Shown: positions 27,634 to 36,695, counted from the first letter of the stretch. The stretch is 64,000 nucleotides of DNA from Serratia fonticola (GCF_006715025.1 NZ_VFMK01000001.1:4898001-4962000), one strand, 5' to 3'. Notes: generated by a model not told the origin, from the sequence alone. Numbers and translations are program-made.

Positions 27634-27980
27634 TGGCAGCACTCCTGGTAGTCCAGAAAAGCAGAATAGAATCGTCTTTATCTAAACAAAGGCGTAAGCA
27701 CCCTAAGTATATGTCAGTCTTTTATTTTATCCATGTCAGGCCATAAAAATACGGCAACAGGGAATTCATCGGCGGTAAAATGAGATCAATAACCTCAGCC
27801 CGCAAATACAGGCCGAGGTTGATGACAACGTGTTTTTAACCCGAGATAGCTTAGCCTGGCGCCCCGAGGGGCACTGCGGTGACTTGTGCCACGACGGCCT
27901 ATCGGCACGCTGTCTCTAATATCTGCCTTTGTCAGCTGTCTGAGCCCGCCAATACAGGCTTGGCTTATCAGCATAAAACG
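27634..27980. other. Spacer between SHOCT gene and MR/P-type operon end
   Basis: About 350 bp. It holds imperfect hairpins near 27795-27820 (CCTCAGCC...GGCCGAGG) and about 27857-27867 (GCCCC-GA-GGGGC). No gene and no strong intrinsic terminator for the operon ending at 27981 was seen. Confidence 0.35.
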
Positions 27981-28778
27981 TTAAAGGATATCCATATTGA
28001 TCACTGCGGAACCACGGAAAGCGCCACCAGCCAGATTACCGTTCACCTTCAATGCCGAGGAGATGGGTATCGCCATCATCTGATTGGCACCGATCCGCTC
28101 AAGGCTACCTATATTTGCTGGCTGATCACGTACAAACACATCCGCCGTCAAAGAACCATCCGTACGCAGTTTAATCCCGGTAGAGGCCGTGTAGCCGATC
28201 ACCGTCACCCTGATCGTAGCGCTGGACGTGCAACTCACGTACAGATAAGCGCTTTTTTTCAATCCCGGCACGCTATTGGCCTGGATATCGCCATAGTTGA
28301 TGTCTACCGAACTGTTAAGCAATGAACAGGCAGGTCCTGGCGGTGGCTGGGGCTTCCAACCGTCACCGGTTCCTCGTTGATATTCGAGAGAAACGTTGAC
28401 ACTAGGGCCATCGGGAGGACGCTTGTTAACTTCTTTACCCAGTCCAAAAAAATGCGTTTCTCCGGGCTGCAATGTAAACGAGATAGGAAGCACTTTTGCC
28501 AAAGCCTCACTACAGTTGCCACTTGGTACCCCACCCGCTGACGCAATAAACCGCTGATACATCCCCGTGGTGGTAACGAGTATGGCGTAAAAGCTAACTG
28601 TCGTGCCGGCTTTACATGACGTGGTGGATCCACCGATCCCATCAGGCTGAGCACTGATAGTCATTTGCTTTGGCCCCGTCCAACTCACATCTATTCCGGT
28701 TGCGTAACCGCATGCGGGCATTAGCAGGCCAACGATTACAGCCGTTTTTTTAAGCAGTGCTGTCCCTATTAACTTCAT
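27981..28778 (-). CDS. MR/P-type fimbrial tip adhesin (MrpH-like)
   Basis: A 265-residue secreted protein, last in the operon and so in the place of MrpH, the tip adhesin of Proteus MR/P fimbriae. The signal peptide is followed by a binding half with three cysteines (TSCKAGT, GNCSEAL, PACSLL) and a Pro-rich bridge (WKPQPPPGPAC). The C-terminal pilin half has CTSSATIRV and ends INMDIL. Ligand not predictable. Length and order fit the MR/P model better than the FimH model. Confidence 0.78.
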   Translation of the reverse strand: MKLIGTALLKKTAVIVGLLMPACGYATGIDVSWTGPKQMTISAQPDGIGGSTTSCKAGTTVSFYAILVTTTGMYQRFIASAGGVPSGNCSEALAKVLPISFTLQPGETHFFGLGKEVNKRPPDGPSVNVSLEYQRGTGDGWKPQPPPGPACSLLNSSVDINYGDIQANSVPGLKKSAYLYVSCTSSATIRVTVIGYTASTGIKLRTDGSLTADVFVRDQPANIGSLERIGANQMMAIPISSALKVNGNLAGGAFRGSAVINMDIL

Positions 28779-28817
28779 CTCTGTTCCTTATTGTTCTGCA
28801 CCGTTGCGGAGAAGCCC

Positions 28818-29351
28818 TTAGTCATAGGTCAATGCAAAGGTCATACTGGCACTGAATGGACCGCGGTTAATCGTCTTATTGGTGATCGCATCGGGTTCAG
28901 CCTGCACATAAGCCTGCATACGCAGGTAGTTGTCCCCTGCCGCTAACGGGTAGCGATGCGTTCCTAACTGGTTCAATGGCAAGGGATTGCCATTTTCCGA
29001 TTCAATCCCAATGCCAATCCCGGATGCCTGACTGGAGATATCCAACGCCAGCAATCCCGGTAACGCAGGATTCTCAACCCCGGTGAACATCACTTGCACC
29101 GTCTTGTCCAGCGTCAGATCACACTTACTCAGATGCAGTTTGAACGGCTTGCTGCTGGTTTTCTGGTAGTGATACAGATACTTGTCAATCACCGTGCCAA
29201 AATCCAGCAGGACGGTTTCTTCACCCGGCGGAATGACGCAAGGTTGTGCCACCAGCGTGCCATATAAGCGCATGTTGTCTGCGGCCTGAGTGCCCAAGCT
29301 CAGCGCCAGTAGCGCGATGATGGCAGATAAATACCCCAATTTCTGTCGCAT
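28818..29351 (-). CDS. Minor fimbrial subunit (MrpG-like)
   Basis: A 177-residue pilin-like subunit with signal peptide MRQKLGYLSAIIALLALSLGTQA. Cys pair at AQPCVIPPGEE and LSKCDLTL; end MTFALTYD with the penultimate Tyr. It lies directly before the adhesin gene, where a tip adaptor is expected. Confidence 0.82.
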   Translation of the reverse strand: MRQKLGYLSAIIALLALSLGTQAADNMRLYGTLVAQPCVIPPGEETVLLDFGTVIDKYLYHYQKTSSKPFKLHLSKCDLTLDKTVQVMFTGVENPALPGLLALDISSQASGIGIGIESENGNPLPLNQLGTHRYPLAAGDNYLRMQAYVQAEPDAITNKTINRGPFSASMTFALTYD

Positions 29352-29360
29352 ATCGGCTCC

Positions 29361-29843
29361 TTATTGGTAATCCGCGCGCAACGTCGCCGTCACTTCAAAC
29401 ATCCCTTCAACCAGCTCGGTCCCCAGCTTTTTAACCGGTACGGCTTCCAGCAGCGGTGGGTTTTGCGGATCGATAGCGATGGGCGTACTGAGTTCAAACG
29501 GCTGGCCATTTTGATAAATTTTGATGCCCAGGTTGGCCACATTGGTCTGCAGCGTTGCCCTCTCGTAGCTGGCCGCCGGGCCGATCAGCGTCAGCACCAT
29601 GCTCCAGGCAGGCCCTGCCGTACAGTTCAGCACGTAATTGATCTGCTGACGATGATTTATCCCATCCACCGTATTGACGCCGATCTTGTCAAAGGGCACG
29701 TCAATATTGGTACCGTTATTCACCAGACAAGGGGGCGGCTCAATCAATGTACCGCGAAAGCTCATGTTGTCTGCTGCTTGCAACGGGCTTATGGCCAGCA
29801 GAGCAAGCGATAGCAGTGTTGACATCCTTGCAACCGATCTCAT
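29361..29843 (-). CDS. Minor fimbrial subunit (MrpF-like)
   Basis: A 160-residue subunit; ATG at 29843 is taken rather than a GTG 18 nt upstream because of GGGAGAAAGGA before it. Signal peptide ...ISPLQA. The PPPCLVNNGTNIDVPF and VDGINHRQQINYVLNC motifs closely parallel PPPCVINGDQ and VDGINYRQPVPYTLEC in the next gene upstream, so the two arose by duplication. Ends TLRADYQ. Confidence 0.82.
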   Translation of the reverse strand: MRSVARMSTLLSLALLAISPLQAADNMSFRGTLIEPPPCLVNNGTNIDVPFDKIGVNTVDGINHRQQINYVLNCTAGPAWSMVLTLIGPAASYERATLQTNVANLGIKIYQNGQPFELSTPIAIDPQNPPLLEAVPVKKLGTELVEGMFEVTATLRADYQ

Positions 29844-29857
29844 TCCTTTCTCCCGTG

Positions 29858-30346
29858 TCACTGGTAGTCGACTACCATCGTGGCTGCCGCCGTAAAAGTA
29901 CCGCCACTGAGGATGGTTCCCGGTCGCTTCACCAAGGTAGCAAACAGCTTTGGCTGATCAGGCAGCGTAAAATTCAGCCAGCTATTCACCGGCACGCCCT
30001 GGTTGTCACTCGACAAAGCGATGCCAAGATCCCCTTTCGTCGTCTGCAGCGCACCGGCAAACCCCGCGCCTATGCCCTGGATCTGCATTTTTAACGCATT
30101 GGTACTGCTGGCGCTGCATTCCAAGGTGTAAGGCACCGGCTGGCGATAGTTGATACCGTCAACCCGGGTAGTCATCACCTCGTTGGTAAAATCCACCGTG
30201 ATGACTTGATCGCCGTTAATTACGCAGGGTGGCGGCAGTAAAATGTTGCCCGAGATACTCAGGCTGGATGTCGCGGCAACGGCAGTTTGAGCGCCGGATA
30301 TCAACAACGCTACTAACAGAACGGCGCGAAAGCCTTTTCCGCTCAT
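29858..30346 (-). CDS. Minor fimbrial subunit, paralogue of its neighbour
   Basis: A 162-residue pilin-like tip subunit. ATG at 30346 is preferred over two upstream Met codons because GAGGTGCGC immediately precedes it; that ribosome site contains the stop codon of the upstream gene, so the two are coupled. Signal peptide ...ISGAQTAVA; Cys pair at PPPCVING and TLECSAS; end MVVDYQ. Duplicate of the 29361-29843 subunit. Confidence 0.82.
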   Translation of the reverse strand: MSGKGFRAVLLVALLISGAQTAVAATSSLSISGNILLPPPCVINGDQVITVDFTNEVMTTRVDGINYRQPVPYTLECSASSTNALKMQIQGIGAGFAGALQTTKGDLGIALSSDNQGVPVNSWLNFTLPDQPKLFATLVKRPGTILSGGTFTAAATMVVDYQ

Positions 30347-30353
30347 GCGCACC

Positions 30354-30944
30354 TCAGTCATAATTGAGCCAAAAATCAACATGAGCCTGATAGGCTCCGG
30401 CGATCAAAGGGGCTGCCGTCCGTTCCGGCACCACGTAATAGGTCAATTCGTTTTGGCCAGGAGTCAATAACAACGGCGTTCCCCGACTGCCCAGACGCAC
30501 ATCCCGGTGGGCAGCATCGGTAAGGCGTAAGGCCAGGCCTGATGCACCACGCACGCTAATCAGCGATGGACTGTTGGCATCCGCCGGCGCAATAAACCCA
30601 ACCGAGACCGCGGGCTGAATCTGATCCCAGGTCAGGTTGCCGGTACGCAGATCGCGATTACGAGCGCCACTGCGCAGGCAGTCATACAAACGCAGGGTCA
30701 CCGCAACGGGCGTCCCACGGTCGCCCATATTCAGCAACCGCCCGGTACCGATTTCCCCCAGCTCAACCGTCTGCCGTGCCGTTGTCATATCCAACCGGCA
30801 AGCACTTTCGGTGAGTGCGCCACGAACGTGCAACACGCCGTGCGCCCCATCCACGTTCCAGTTATCCACCCTTTCAGCCATGGCCGATGGCATGCCCAAG
30901 GCCAGCATCAAACCAGCGAGTCCCGCCAAAATTTTCCACGACAT
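30354..30944 (-). CDS. Minor fimbrial subunit (MrpE-like)
   Basis: A 196-residue secreted subunit with signal peptide ...ALGMPSAMA. Cys pair at SACRLDM and YDCLRSG; end VDFWLNYD. The GLALRLTDAAHRDVRLG motif and long C-terminal arm resemble the PapH/MrpB-type subunit at 34299, so it could instead be a terminator-like subunit. First gene after the chaperone. Confidence 0.78.
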   Translation of the reverse strand: MSWKILAGLAGLMLALGMPSAMAERVDNWNVDGAHGVLHVRGALTESACRLDMTTARQTVELGEIGTGRLLNMGDRGTPVAVTLRLYDCLRSGARNRDLRTGNLTWDQIQPAVSVGFIAPADANSPSLISVRGASGLALRLTDAAHRDVRLGSRGTPLLLTPGQNELTYYVVPERTAAPLIAGAYQAHVDFWLNYD

Positions 30945-30967
30945 TGTTCACCTCTATTACGCGTAGG

Positions 30968-31723
30968 TTAGGAGTTACGTTTGCCGGGTTCAGCCTGACA
31001 GGTATCACCACCACAGCGGAAAATAAGCTCTGGGCGGCCACCGAAGTCATTAACATAGGTCAGCACTGGCGCGTTGCCTAAAGCGCTGACACTGGCACTT
31101 AATGGCGCGTTCGATTTCGGCGGCACCATCAGCGGAACAAACCCTGATGCACTCTTGCCACCTTTAATGCTGCTGGCCTCAACGATGGTGATGTAATACG
31201 GTGTCGGGTTATTAACCACATACCGATCCCCTTGGCGCGTCAGCGTCATCTTTTCCTGCCACGGCGTGCTCATCTGTTCCTTGGTCGGTTCAATCGCCTG
31301 TGGGCGATAGAACAGCTTGATGCGTGTTTGCAGCGCAATTTGCAGCGTGTTCGGCTTATCGCTACGCGGTGGGATCTCACGCAGGTTGAAGTAGAACAGC
31401 GATTCACGATCCTGTGGTAGCTGCTGTGTTGCTGGCAGCCCCTGGACTTTTACCTGGCTTTTAGCGCCCGGCTCAATACGCTGAACCGGAGGCAATACAA
31501 TCAGCGGGCTGGTGATCTTATTGCCCTTTTCATCCTCAACCCAACCCTGGGCCAGATAAGGCAAGTGTTTGTTTTCATTGCTGACGTTCATGCTGACAGA
31601 CTTGCTGGAGGCGTTATAAATCACCCGGGTACGATCCAGCGCGATCGCCGCATTGGCCTGTGAGGCAAGGGTGGCCAGCAACAGAGCACCAGCCGTTAAT
31701 GAGTGTGTTGTCGTTAGTTTCAT
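30968..31723 (-). CDS. Periplasmic fimbrial chaperone (MrpD/PapD-like)
   Basis: A 251-residue subunit chaperone. ATG at 31723 starts a clear signal peptide (MKLTTTHSLTAGALLLATLASQANA); the frame from 31789 overlaps the usher and lacks one. Motifs: LDRTRVIYNASSKSVSMNVSN, DRESLFYFNLREIPPRS, ALQTRIKLFYRP and NPTPYYITIVEA. A C-terminal Cys pair (FRCGGDTC) is an added PapD-group feature. Between usher and minor subunits. Confidence 0.93.
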   Translation of the reverse strand: MKLTTTHSLTAGALLLATLASQANAAIALDRTRVIYNASSKSVSMNVSNENKHLPYLAQGWVEDEKGNKITSPLIVLPPVQRIEPGAKSQVKVQGLPATQQLPQDRESLFYFNLREIPPRSDKPNTLQIALQTRIKLFYRPQAIEPTKEQMSTPWQEKMTLTRQGDRYVVNNPTPYYITIVEASSIKGGKSASGFVPLMVPPKSNAPLSASVSALGNAPVLTYVNDFGGRPELIFRCGGDTCQAEPGKRNS

Positions 31724-31737
31724 CAGTCTTTTTCCGT

Positions 31738-34281
31738 TCAGCTTCTGTTTTCCGTTACCGGATTGTCCTTTGCAGCAATGGAGCGGCAAGGCAGCAGTAA
31801 ATTCTGTGTTCCGTACTGAGGAATAGGCACTGGCAGGGTGATTTCACACTGGGCGATACCATTCCAATTCGCGGTCATTTTGGCCCCGGGTTGCATACCA
31901 CTCAGATAGACGCTGCCGTCGTCGTTGATAATGCCAACGTCCCTCTTCTTGCTATTTTGAATCGTGGCGCCAAATGGCGGTGATGAACCATCCGCCAGGC
32001 GAACCACTGCCATCGCTTTTTCACCCGCCACGACTTCAAAGCGGCGCAAGCCAATCGCTCCTTCCGTCAACGTGGCCTGCTGGACCGAATTGATCGCTTC
32101 AATCTTGTCGCCCAGCGCGTTCAGATCGATGCTGATCTGATTTCGGTAGTAGCTGTTGATATCCGCCACCACGGCTTTACCGAAACGGTTGGATAAGGTC
32201 GTCGCGCCATAGCCACGCAAAGGAACATCTGCGACACCGTCGGTATCCACTAAGATGCGCGTTCCGCCTGGCATGCCGACCCGGTGTAAAGCCACGCCCT
32301 CTCCGGTTGCCGTCACGCCACCTTGCATCGACAGGCCCAGAGAACTGGAGCGCCCGGCTTGATAGCCCGCATTGGCACTCACCTGCGCGTTATTGCCCAA
32401 GTGGGTGTAGTAACCGCTGGCAATGGCGCCCTGACGGGCACTGCCCGCACTGATCTGATAGGCGTCGGCGTCATTTATCCGGCCAAAATAGCCCACCTGG
32501 TGCGCATTGTTGTTACGATCCCATGAGCCGTTGTAGCTGATGGACCCGGAATGACTCCACGGAATGGTGATCGCCAGATACATACCGTCGTCGTTGGTGC
32601 CGTTATATTTGTTGCGATAGGCGGTCAACGAGAGATTAAGATCTTTGAACTTGCCCAGATCGAAGTATCTCGCCAGCGACAGGTTGTAATGATCGTTGGC
32701 CGTGTCGTTCCAATAAGTCTGGTGGCTGTAATTGACGAACGCGCTCAGGCCAAGATCGACAAACTGCTTATTGAACGTGATGGTGTACATCTCTTTGCTA
32801 CTCTGGGAGCGGGTACCGGTGGCTCGAGCGTCCAAATATTCGCCCATGCTCATAAAGTTACGCTCAGAGAAGCGATAGCCGGCAAAGGTCACCTGGCTGT
32901 CGTACTCTTCAAAGCGCTTGGAATAGCTCAGGCGGTAAGAGTTGCCAAATAACGCTCCCTCCTGCGGCAAACTCGCACGGGATTGCGTCACGTCGAACGA
33001 CAGTGCGCCGAGCATCATCAGATCACGACCTATACCCAACGCCAGCGCGTCATAGTCATTTCCTCCCACACCACCACCGTACAAGGACCAACCGTTGCTT
33101 ACCCCCCAGGAAAACTCCCCGGTGGCGAACAATGGCCCGTTGACGCTGTGTTGCCAATCGGTCGGGCGCCCTGTCGCAAGCTTATAGCGCAGCGAACCCG
33201 GTCGGGTCAGATAAGGGATGCTGGCGGTGTTCATGGTGAACTCCCGCACCGTGCCATCCTGTTCTTCTATATGCACCAGCAGTTGGCCGGAAACCGCATC
33301 GTTCAAATCCTGAATGCGGAACGGGCCCGGAGCCACCTGGGTTTCATACAGTACTCGCCCCTGCTGGCTGATGGTGACCTTGGCATTGGTTTTGGCAACG
33401 CCACTCACTTCTGGCGCATAGCCACGCAGGTTAGGCGGCAGCATGTTGTCATCGGTATTAAGCGTGACGCCGGTGAAACGGAAACTGTCGAAAATATCGG
33501 AATTGAGATAGTTTTCTCCCAGCGTCAGGCGAGCGAGCAGTTTGGGTAGCGCGCGATAAGCGTAGTAACGGCTCCAATCCAGGCTGTTGCCACGGCTTTC
33601 GCCGTTATTGTCAGACTGATGCTTCATCTGCAACTGCCAATCGGCGCGCAGACGCCAGGCACCCAGGTTGGCACCGGTGGTACCATTACCTGTCAGGTTA
33701 TAGGCCTGATTCTGGTACTGCTGGCGCGTCGTCAGGAAATTCAGATTGTAGTCAAGCAACATACCTGGAATACCGTTATCCCAACGGGAAGGCGGATCCC
33801 ACTCGGCAGAACTGTATTCAAGATAGGCTTGCGGCACGCTGAGCTGCAGGGCAGAAGTTCCCAGATCGCCCCGTGCCATTAATCCAGGTACGCTTTGCAG
33901 ATCGATACATTGCCGATCGTTTTGCCAGACAATGTTATTGAGTACGCTGTCTTTCAGGCCCAGCAGATCGATAAGTTCAGGTGTCAGACAAGGTTCACTG
34001 CTTTTAGGATCGGCTTCAGAAGGGGCGAAGGTGATGGAACGCTCCGCGACTTGCTGCCGGTTGAGAAACACCGTCATGGTGTAGTCCCCAGGCATGATAT
34101 AGCCGCCACGAGAGAAATGACTGAGATCGAGATTTTCTCGATCTTTAATATCCAACACGTCGGTATTGAACTGAATATCATCTGCGGCATGAGTAAGATA
34201 AACCGGGCTCCCCAGCGATAAAGCAATACAGACCCATAATCCGCGCAGCCGGAAAGTGGAATTCGCAACAGGTTTGGCCAT
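31738..34281 (-). CDS. Outer membrane fimbrial usher (MrpC/PapC-like)
   Basis: An 847-residue usher for the second fimbrial system. Signal peptide ending ...YLTHAAD, N-terminal domain DIQFNTDVLDIKDRENLDLSHF, plug region NLRGYAPEVSGVAKTNAKVTISQ and GPFRIQDLNDAVSGQLLV, barrel repeats, and a C-terminal domain with a Cys pair (AQCEITL, LLPCRSI). The ribosome site is weak (CGGAATTTTATCG). Only modest similarity to the other two ushers, so not a recent duplicate of them. Confidence 0.95.
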   Translation of the reverse strand: MAKPVANSTFRLRGLWVCIALSLGSPVYLTHAADDIQFNTDVLDIKDRENLDLSHFSRGGYIMPGDYTMTVFLNRQQVAERSITFAPSEADPKSSEPCLTPELIDLLGLKDSVLNNIVWQNDRQCIDLQSVPGLMARGDLGTSALQLSVPQAYLEYSSAEWDPPSRWDNGIPGMLLDYNLNFLTTRQQYQNQAYNLTGNGTTGANLGAWRLRADWQLQMKHQSDNNGESRGNSLDWSRYYAYRALPKLLARLTLGENYLNSDIFDSFRFTGVTLNTDDNMLPPNLRGYAPEVSGVAKTNAKVTISQQGRVLYETQVAPGPFRIQDLNDAVSGQLLVHIEEQDGTVREFTMNTASIPYLTRPGSLRYKLATGRPTDWQHSVNGPLFATGEFSWGVSNGWSLYGGGVGGNDYDALALGIGRDLMMLGALSFDVTQSRASLPQEGALFGNSYRLSYSKRFEEYDSQVTFAGYRFSERNFMSMGEYLDARATGTRSQSSKEMYTITFNKQFVDLGLSAFVNYSHQTYWNDTANDHYNLSLARYFDLGKFKDLNLSLTAYRNKYNGTNDDGMYLAITIPWSHSGSISYNGSWDRNNNAHQVGYFGRINDADAYQISAGSARQGAIASGYYTHLGNNAQVSANAGYQAGRSSSLGLSMQGGVTATGEGVALHRVGMPGGTRILVDTDGVADVPLRGYGATTLSNRFGKAVVADINSYYRNQISIDLNALGDKIEAINSVQQATLTEGAIGLRRFEVVAGEKAMAVVRLADGSSPPFGATIQNSKKRDVGIINDDGSVYLSGMQPGAKMTANWNGIAQCEITLPVPIPQYGTQNLLLPCRSIAAKDNPVTENRS

Positions 34282-34298
34282 CGATAAAATTCCGTTTA

Positions 34299-34826
34299 TC
34301 AGTAATAATCCATTTTGAAACGCACGGTGGAGCGATATTCACCGGCTCGCAGTATCTGGCGGTTCGGTACCAGATTCATGGTGTATTGCAGAAGCTTGTT
34401 ACCGGGGCTTAATTCAGCAGGAGGCATTGCTACGCCAGGTAAGGCGATGTTGCCTCTGTGATCTTTGATCTGGAGCCCAACACCACGGGCATCGCCTTCA
34501 ACCCCCAACAAATCACCATCCGGCGTACCATCGAAGGTAATGCGGAAGGCCTGCCAATCAGGGAGAGAGGGGTCAACACGTTGCAAGGTGCAGTTAACGA
34601 GACGAATGACAAAAGGTTTGGCGATACCACGCCCATCACGAGCAATTTTTGATACGGGAATCGTGACCATCTCAATAACCTGATCGCGGCTGTTCATCTC
34701 AATGGCGCAGGCAGTTTCAATAATGCTGCCTTCCATAGTGATACGGCCGCGTCCCATTAACGTCTCGGCTATTGCAGTACCGCAAAGCAGAACGCTGAGC
34801 AGGCAGCTCGTCACGATATATTCCAT
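34299..34826 (-). CDS. Fimbrial subunit, anchor/terminator-like (MrpB/PapH-like)
   Basis: A 175-residue subunit between pilin and usher, the place of PapH/MrpB, which ends and anchors the fibre. I choose Met at 34826 because the signal peptide MEYIVTSCLLSVLLCGTAIA starts there; the frame extends to 34877 but would begin inside the post-pilin hairpin. Cys pair ETACAIEM and VNCTLQR; end RFKMDYY. Start confidence is moderate because no strong ribosome site is visible. Confidence 0.78.
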   Translation of the reverse strand: MEYIVTSCLLSVLLCGTAIAETLMGRGRITMEGSIIETACAIEMNSRDQVIEMVTIPVSKIARDGRGIAKPFVIRLVNCTLQRVDPSLPDWQAFRITFDGTPDGDLLGVEGDARGVGLQIKDHRGNIALPGVAMPPAELSPGNKLLQYTMNLVPNRQILRAGEYRSTVRFKMDYY

Positions 34827-34873
34827 CTTGTTCACGCCGTTAATTCCCTTCAACACCATGACGTTAAGAATAA

Positions 34874-34895
34874 ACATGCGGGTTTCCCCGCATGT
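34874..34895. promoter_or_regulatory. Hairpin after MR/P-type pilin gene
   Basis: A perfect 9-bp stem ACATGCGGG/CCCGCATGT with a 4-nt loop, 23 bp after the pilin stop. It is placed to protect pilin mRNA or attenuate read-through, like the hairpins at 9015-9033 and 47365-47383. Confidence 0.6.
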
Positions 34896-34917
34896 GCGAC
34901 CGTTTACCGGTTAAAAC

Positions 34918-35460
34918 TTACTGATAAGCCAGGGTAAAGGTGGTCGTGGTGCTGAAGTCGCCTGGGACGATTTCTGCAGCGGTTTTACCATCCACACCCA
35001 TGTCGCCCTGCAGGTAAGCAGAGAAGTTCAGGATGTTGTTGTGATCCTGGATGCCCTGTGGAGCTGTCGCTTCGCCCAGTTTGATCAGCGTGCCGCTACC
35101 ATCGGTGATAGCCAGGCTAGCGCCACGAGCAGTCCCGGTGATACCCAGCAGATCAGGGTTACCCGCAGAAGTTGGGCCAGTGAAGGTGGTGGTTACCGTT
35201 TTAGCGGTAGAGGCATCACAATTAACCAGATGGATGTAGAAGTTTTCTGGGTTAGATTTGCCACCGTCTTTCAGTGCCACGTTAGCAATTTGGCCCATTG
35301 GGATACGCTGATTGTCATCGCCTGGAGCGATAGAGCAAGGCGCATCAATGATTGAGCCGTAAAATTCGATTGTGCCATGGCCCTGGTCCGTTGGTGCGGC
35401 ATTGGCAGCAGAAACAAAACCCAAAGCGATTGCGGCAACCATGAATTTGTTCAGTTTCAT
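34918..35460 (-). CDS. Major pilin of MR/P-type fimbria (MrpA-like)
   Basis: A 180-residue major pilin. ATG at 35460 has AAGGAATAGAAATA upstream and begins the signal peptide MKLNKFMVAAIALGFVSAANA. The mature protein starts APTDQGHGTIEFYGSIIDAPCSI, very like MrpA (DQGHGTVKFVGSIIDAPCSI from memory). Second Cys in LVNCDAST; end TTFTLAYQ. First gene of the nine-gene operon; a 15-bp palindrome lies 49 bp upstream of the start. Confidence 0.93.
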   Translation of the reverse strand: MKLNKFMVAAIALGFVSAANAAPTDQGHGTIEFYGSIIDAPCSIAPGDDNQRIPMGQIANVALKDGGKSNPENFYIHLVNCDASTAKTVTTTFTGPTSAGNPDLLGITGTARGASLAITDGSGTLIKLGEATAPQGIQDHNNILNFSAYLQGDMGVDGKTAAEIVPGDFSTTTTFTLAYQ

Positions 35461-35508
35461 TATTTCTATTCCTTGATTAATTAATTGATATAAACGACTA
35501 ATAACCAT

Positions 35509-35523
35509 CCATGCCAAGCATGG
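35509..35523. promoter_or_regulatory. Palindrome upstream of MrpA-like pilin gene
   Basis: CCATGC-CAA-GCATGG, a perfect 6-bp inverted repeat in the leader/promoter region between the pilin and the LuxR-type regulator. Possible operator. No known consensus. Confidence 0.35.
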
Positions 35524-35620
35524 TCTGGGGCACTGCAAAAACATGAGGCACCATCTCAATAATCCCTGAGGGGGCACTTCATTTGTTTTATTCTTATCTG
35601 ACTCAAGATAGGTTTAACGA

Positions 35621-36370
35621 TCACCCCTCTACACTGGCACCGTAATAAACCTGCAAGGTTTTAAATAGCCCTATCTTATTGGCGCAACCTATCTTCTTCA
35701 TAACGGAAACGCGATGACTGCTTACCGTTTTAACGTTTATTCCCAAGATCGTACCGATCATTTTCGGTGTATAACCGCGGAAAAGGTAATAGCAAATACG
35801 CCTTTCTCTATTACTTAATGCCGACAACGTACCTTTAGGGAAATATTTTTCTCGTTTTGCCCACGTCGTATTAGGTGAGTCAGCAATCTGGGTTAACAGT
35901 TCAATACGGCAATCATTGGTCGCAATAAAAATGACCCTATCCCGATACCGGTGTTCGATGCTTAACGATAAGATATTCAATAATGCAGTACTGGCAATCA
36001 CCACCATCAATGACCGGTGTTTCTTTTCACGTATCATCTCGGTGATCAGTAACGCACTGCGTGCAGAGCCATCCGACAACGTATACTCAAAGTTGATATG
36101 CCCCTGTTGCTGACTCAACTTATATAAGCTACTACTGATGCCCTGTACAAAATAGCCATTATTGCTGGAAATATGGAAAGATACCTCTCTAATATCATTA
36201 TCATGATAATCAAGAAATGCCCCATTGGTACCATTCATATAATATTCGCTATCCATAATACTATCTAGTTCGTCACCAAATCCATATGCACTATTTTGCA
36301 TCTGCTTCCCGCCACTATCGCTGAAAAGTTGGATGCATGTTATCGAGTTGAGCCTCAATGGCATAATCAA
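35621..36370 (-). CDS. LuxR-type transcription regulator beside MR/P-type operon
   Basis: A 249-residue protein with a C-terminal LuxR helix-turn-helix (LSALSNRERRICYYLFRGYTPKMIGTILGINVKTVSSHRVSVMKKIG, about 182-232). The N-terminal half has no recognisable sensor; a hydrophobic strand RSLMVVIASTALLNIL is present. The start is uncertain: Met24 (36301) has GGGAAG upstream but very close. Same strand as the operon and just upstream of it, so it probably regulates the operon (inference). Confidence 0.75.
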   Translation of the reverse strand: MIMPLRLNSITCIQLFSDSGGKQMQNSAYGFGDELDSIMDSEYYMNGTNGAFLDYHDNDIREVSFHISSNNGYFVQGISSSLYKLSQQQGHINFEYTLSDGSARSALLITEMIREKKHRSLMVVIASTALLNILSLSIEHRYRDRVIFIATNDCRIELLTQIADSPNTTWAKREKYFPKGTLSALSNRERRICYYLFRGYTPKMIGTILGINVKTVSSHRVSVMKKIGCANKIGLFKTLQVYYGASVEG

Positions 36371-36461
36371 TTTATATTAACCATCAACAAAGACACGCAA
36401 ACAACAAAAATTTCAATAAAATCAACGATGTGATAAACATTAAACACGCACTTGAGATTAC

Positions 36462-36488
36462 TTGAGAACAATCTCAAATCAATATAAT
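36462..36488 (+). promoter_or_regulatory. Candidate promoter/operator ahead of ToxR-like gene
   Basis: TTGAGA-ACAA-TCTCAA (a perfect inverted repeat at 36462-36477) is followed by TATAAT at 36483-36488. A second TTGAGA lies 10 bp upstream. The spacing from the nearer TTGAGA to TATAAT is 15 bp, slightly short, so an activator may be needed. Confidence 0.45.
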
Positions 36489-36561
36489 CACTTCTTAATT
36501 GATATTAAAAGACCCATAATCAAGAATAATCCTATAAATCCATATAACCAAAGATCCTCAG

Positions 36562-36586
36562 AACACCTGACTCAAGGTGTTTTTTA
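36562..36586 (+). terminator. Intrinsic terminator/attenuator ahead of ToxR-like gene
   Basis: A 7-bp perfect stem AACACCT/AGGTGTT with a 6-nt loop, followed by T's on the plus strand. No plus-strand gene lies upstream, so it would end a short transcript of about 90 nt from the promoter at 36462-36488, or act as a leader attenuator for the gene at 36696. Confidence 0.55.
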
Positions 36587-36695
36587 CACTGGCGACTTAT
36601 TGAGCTAACAGATAAATCCTAGATAATATATAATGTTAAAATTTGTGATTTTTGCTTTAATAACAACCGCAACTTGAACATGGAGGTTAACAGAA

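Larger units (their letters stand above)
36371..36695. other. Divergent spacer with promoter-terminator pair
   Basis: 325 bp, AT-rich, between the LuxR-type gene (minus) and the ToxR-like gene (plus). It contains a TTGAGA-ACAA-TCTCAA inverted repeat, a perfect TATAAT and an intrinsic terminator, described separately. Confidence 0.5.
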
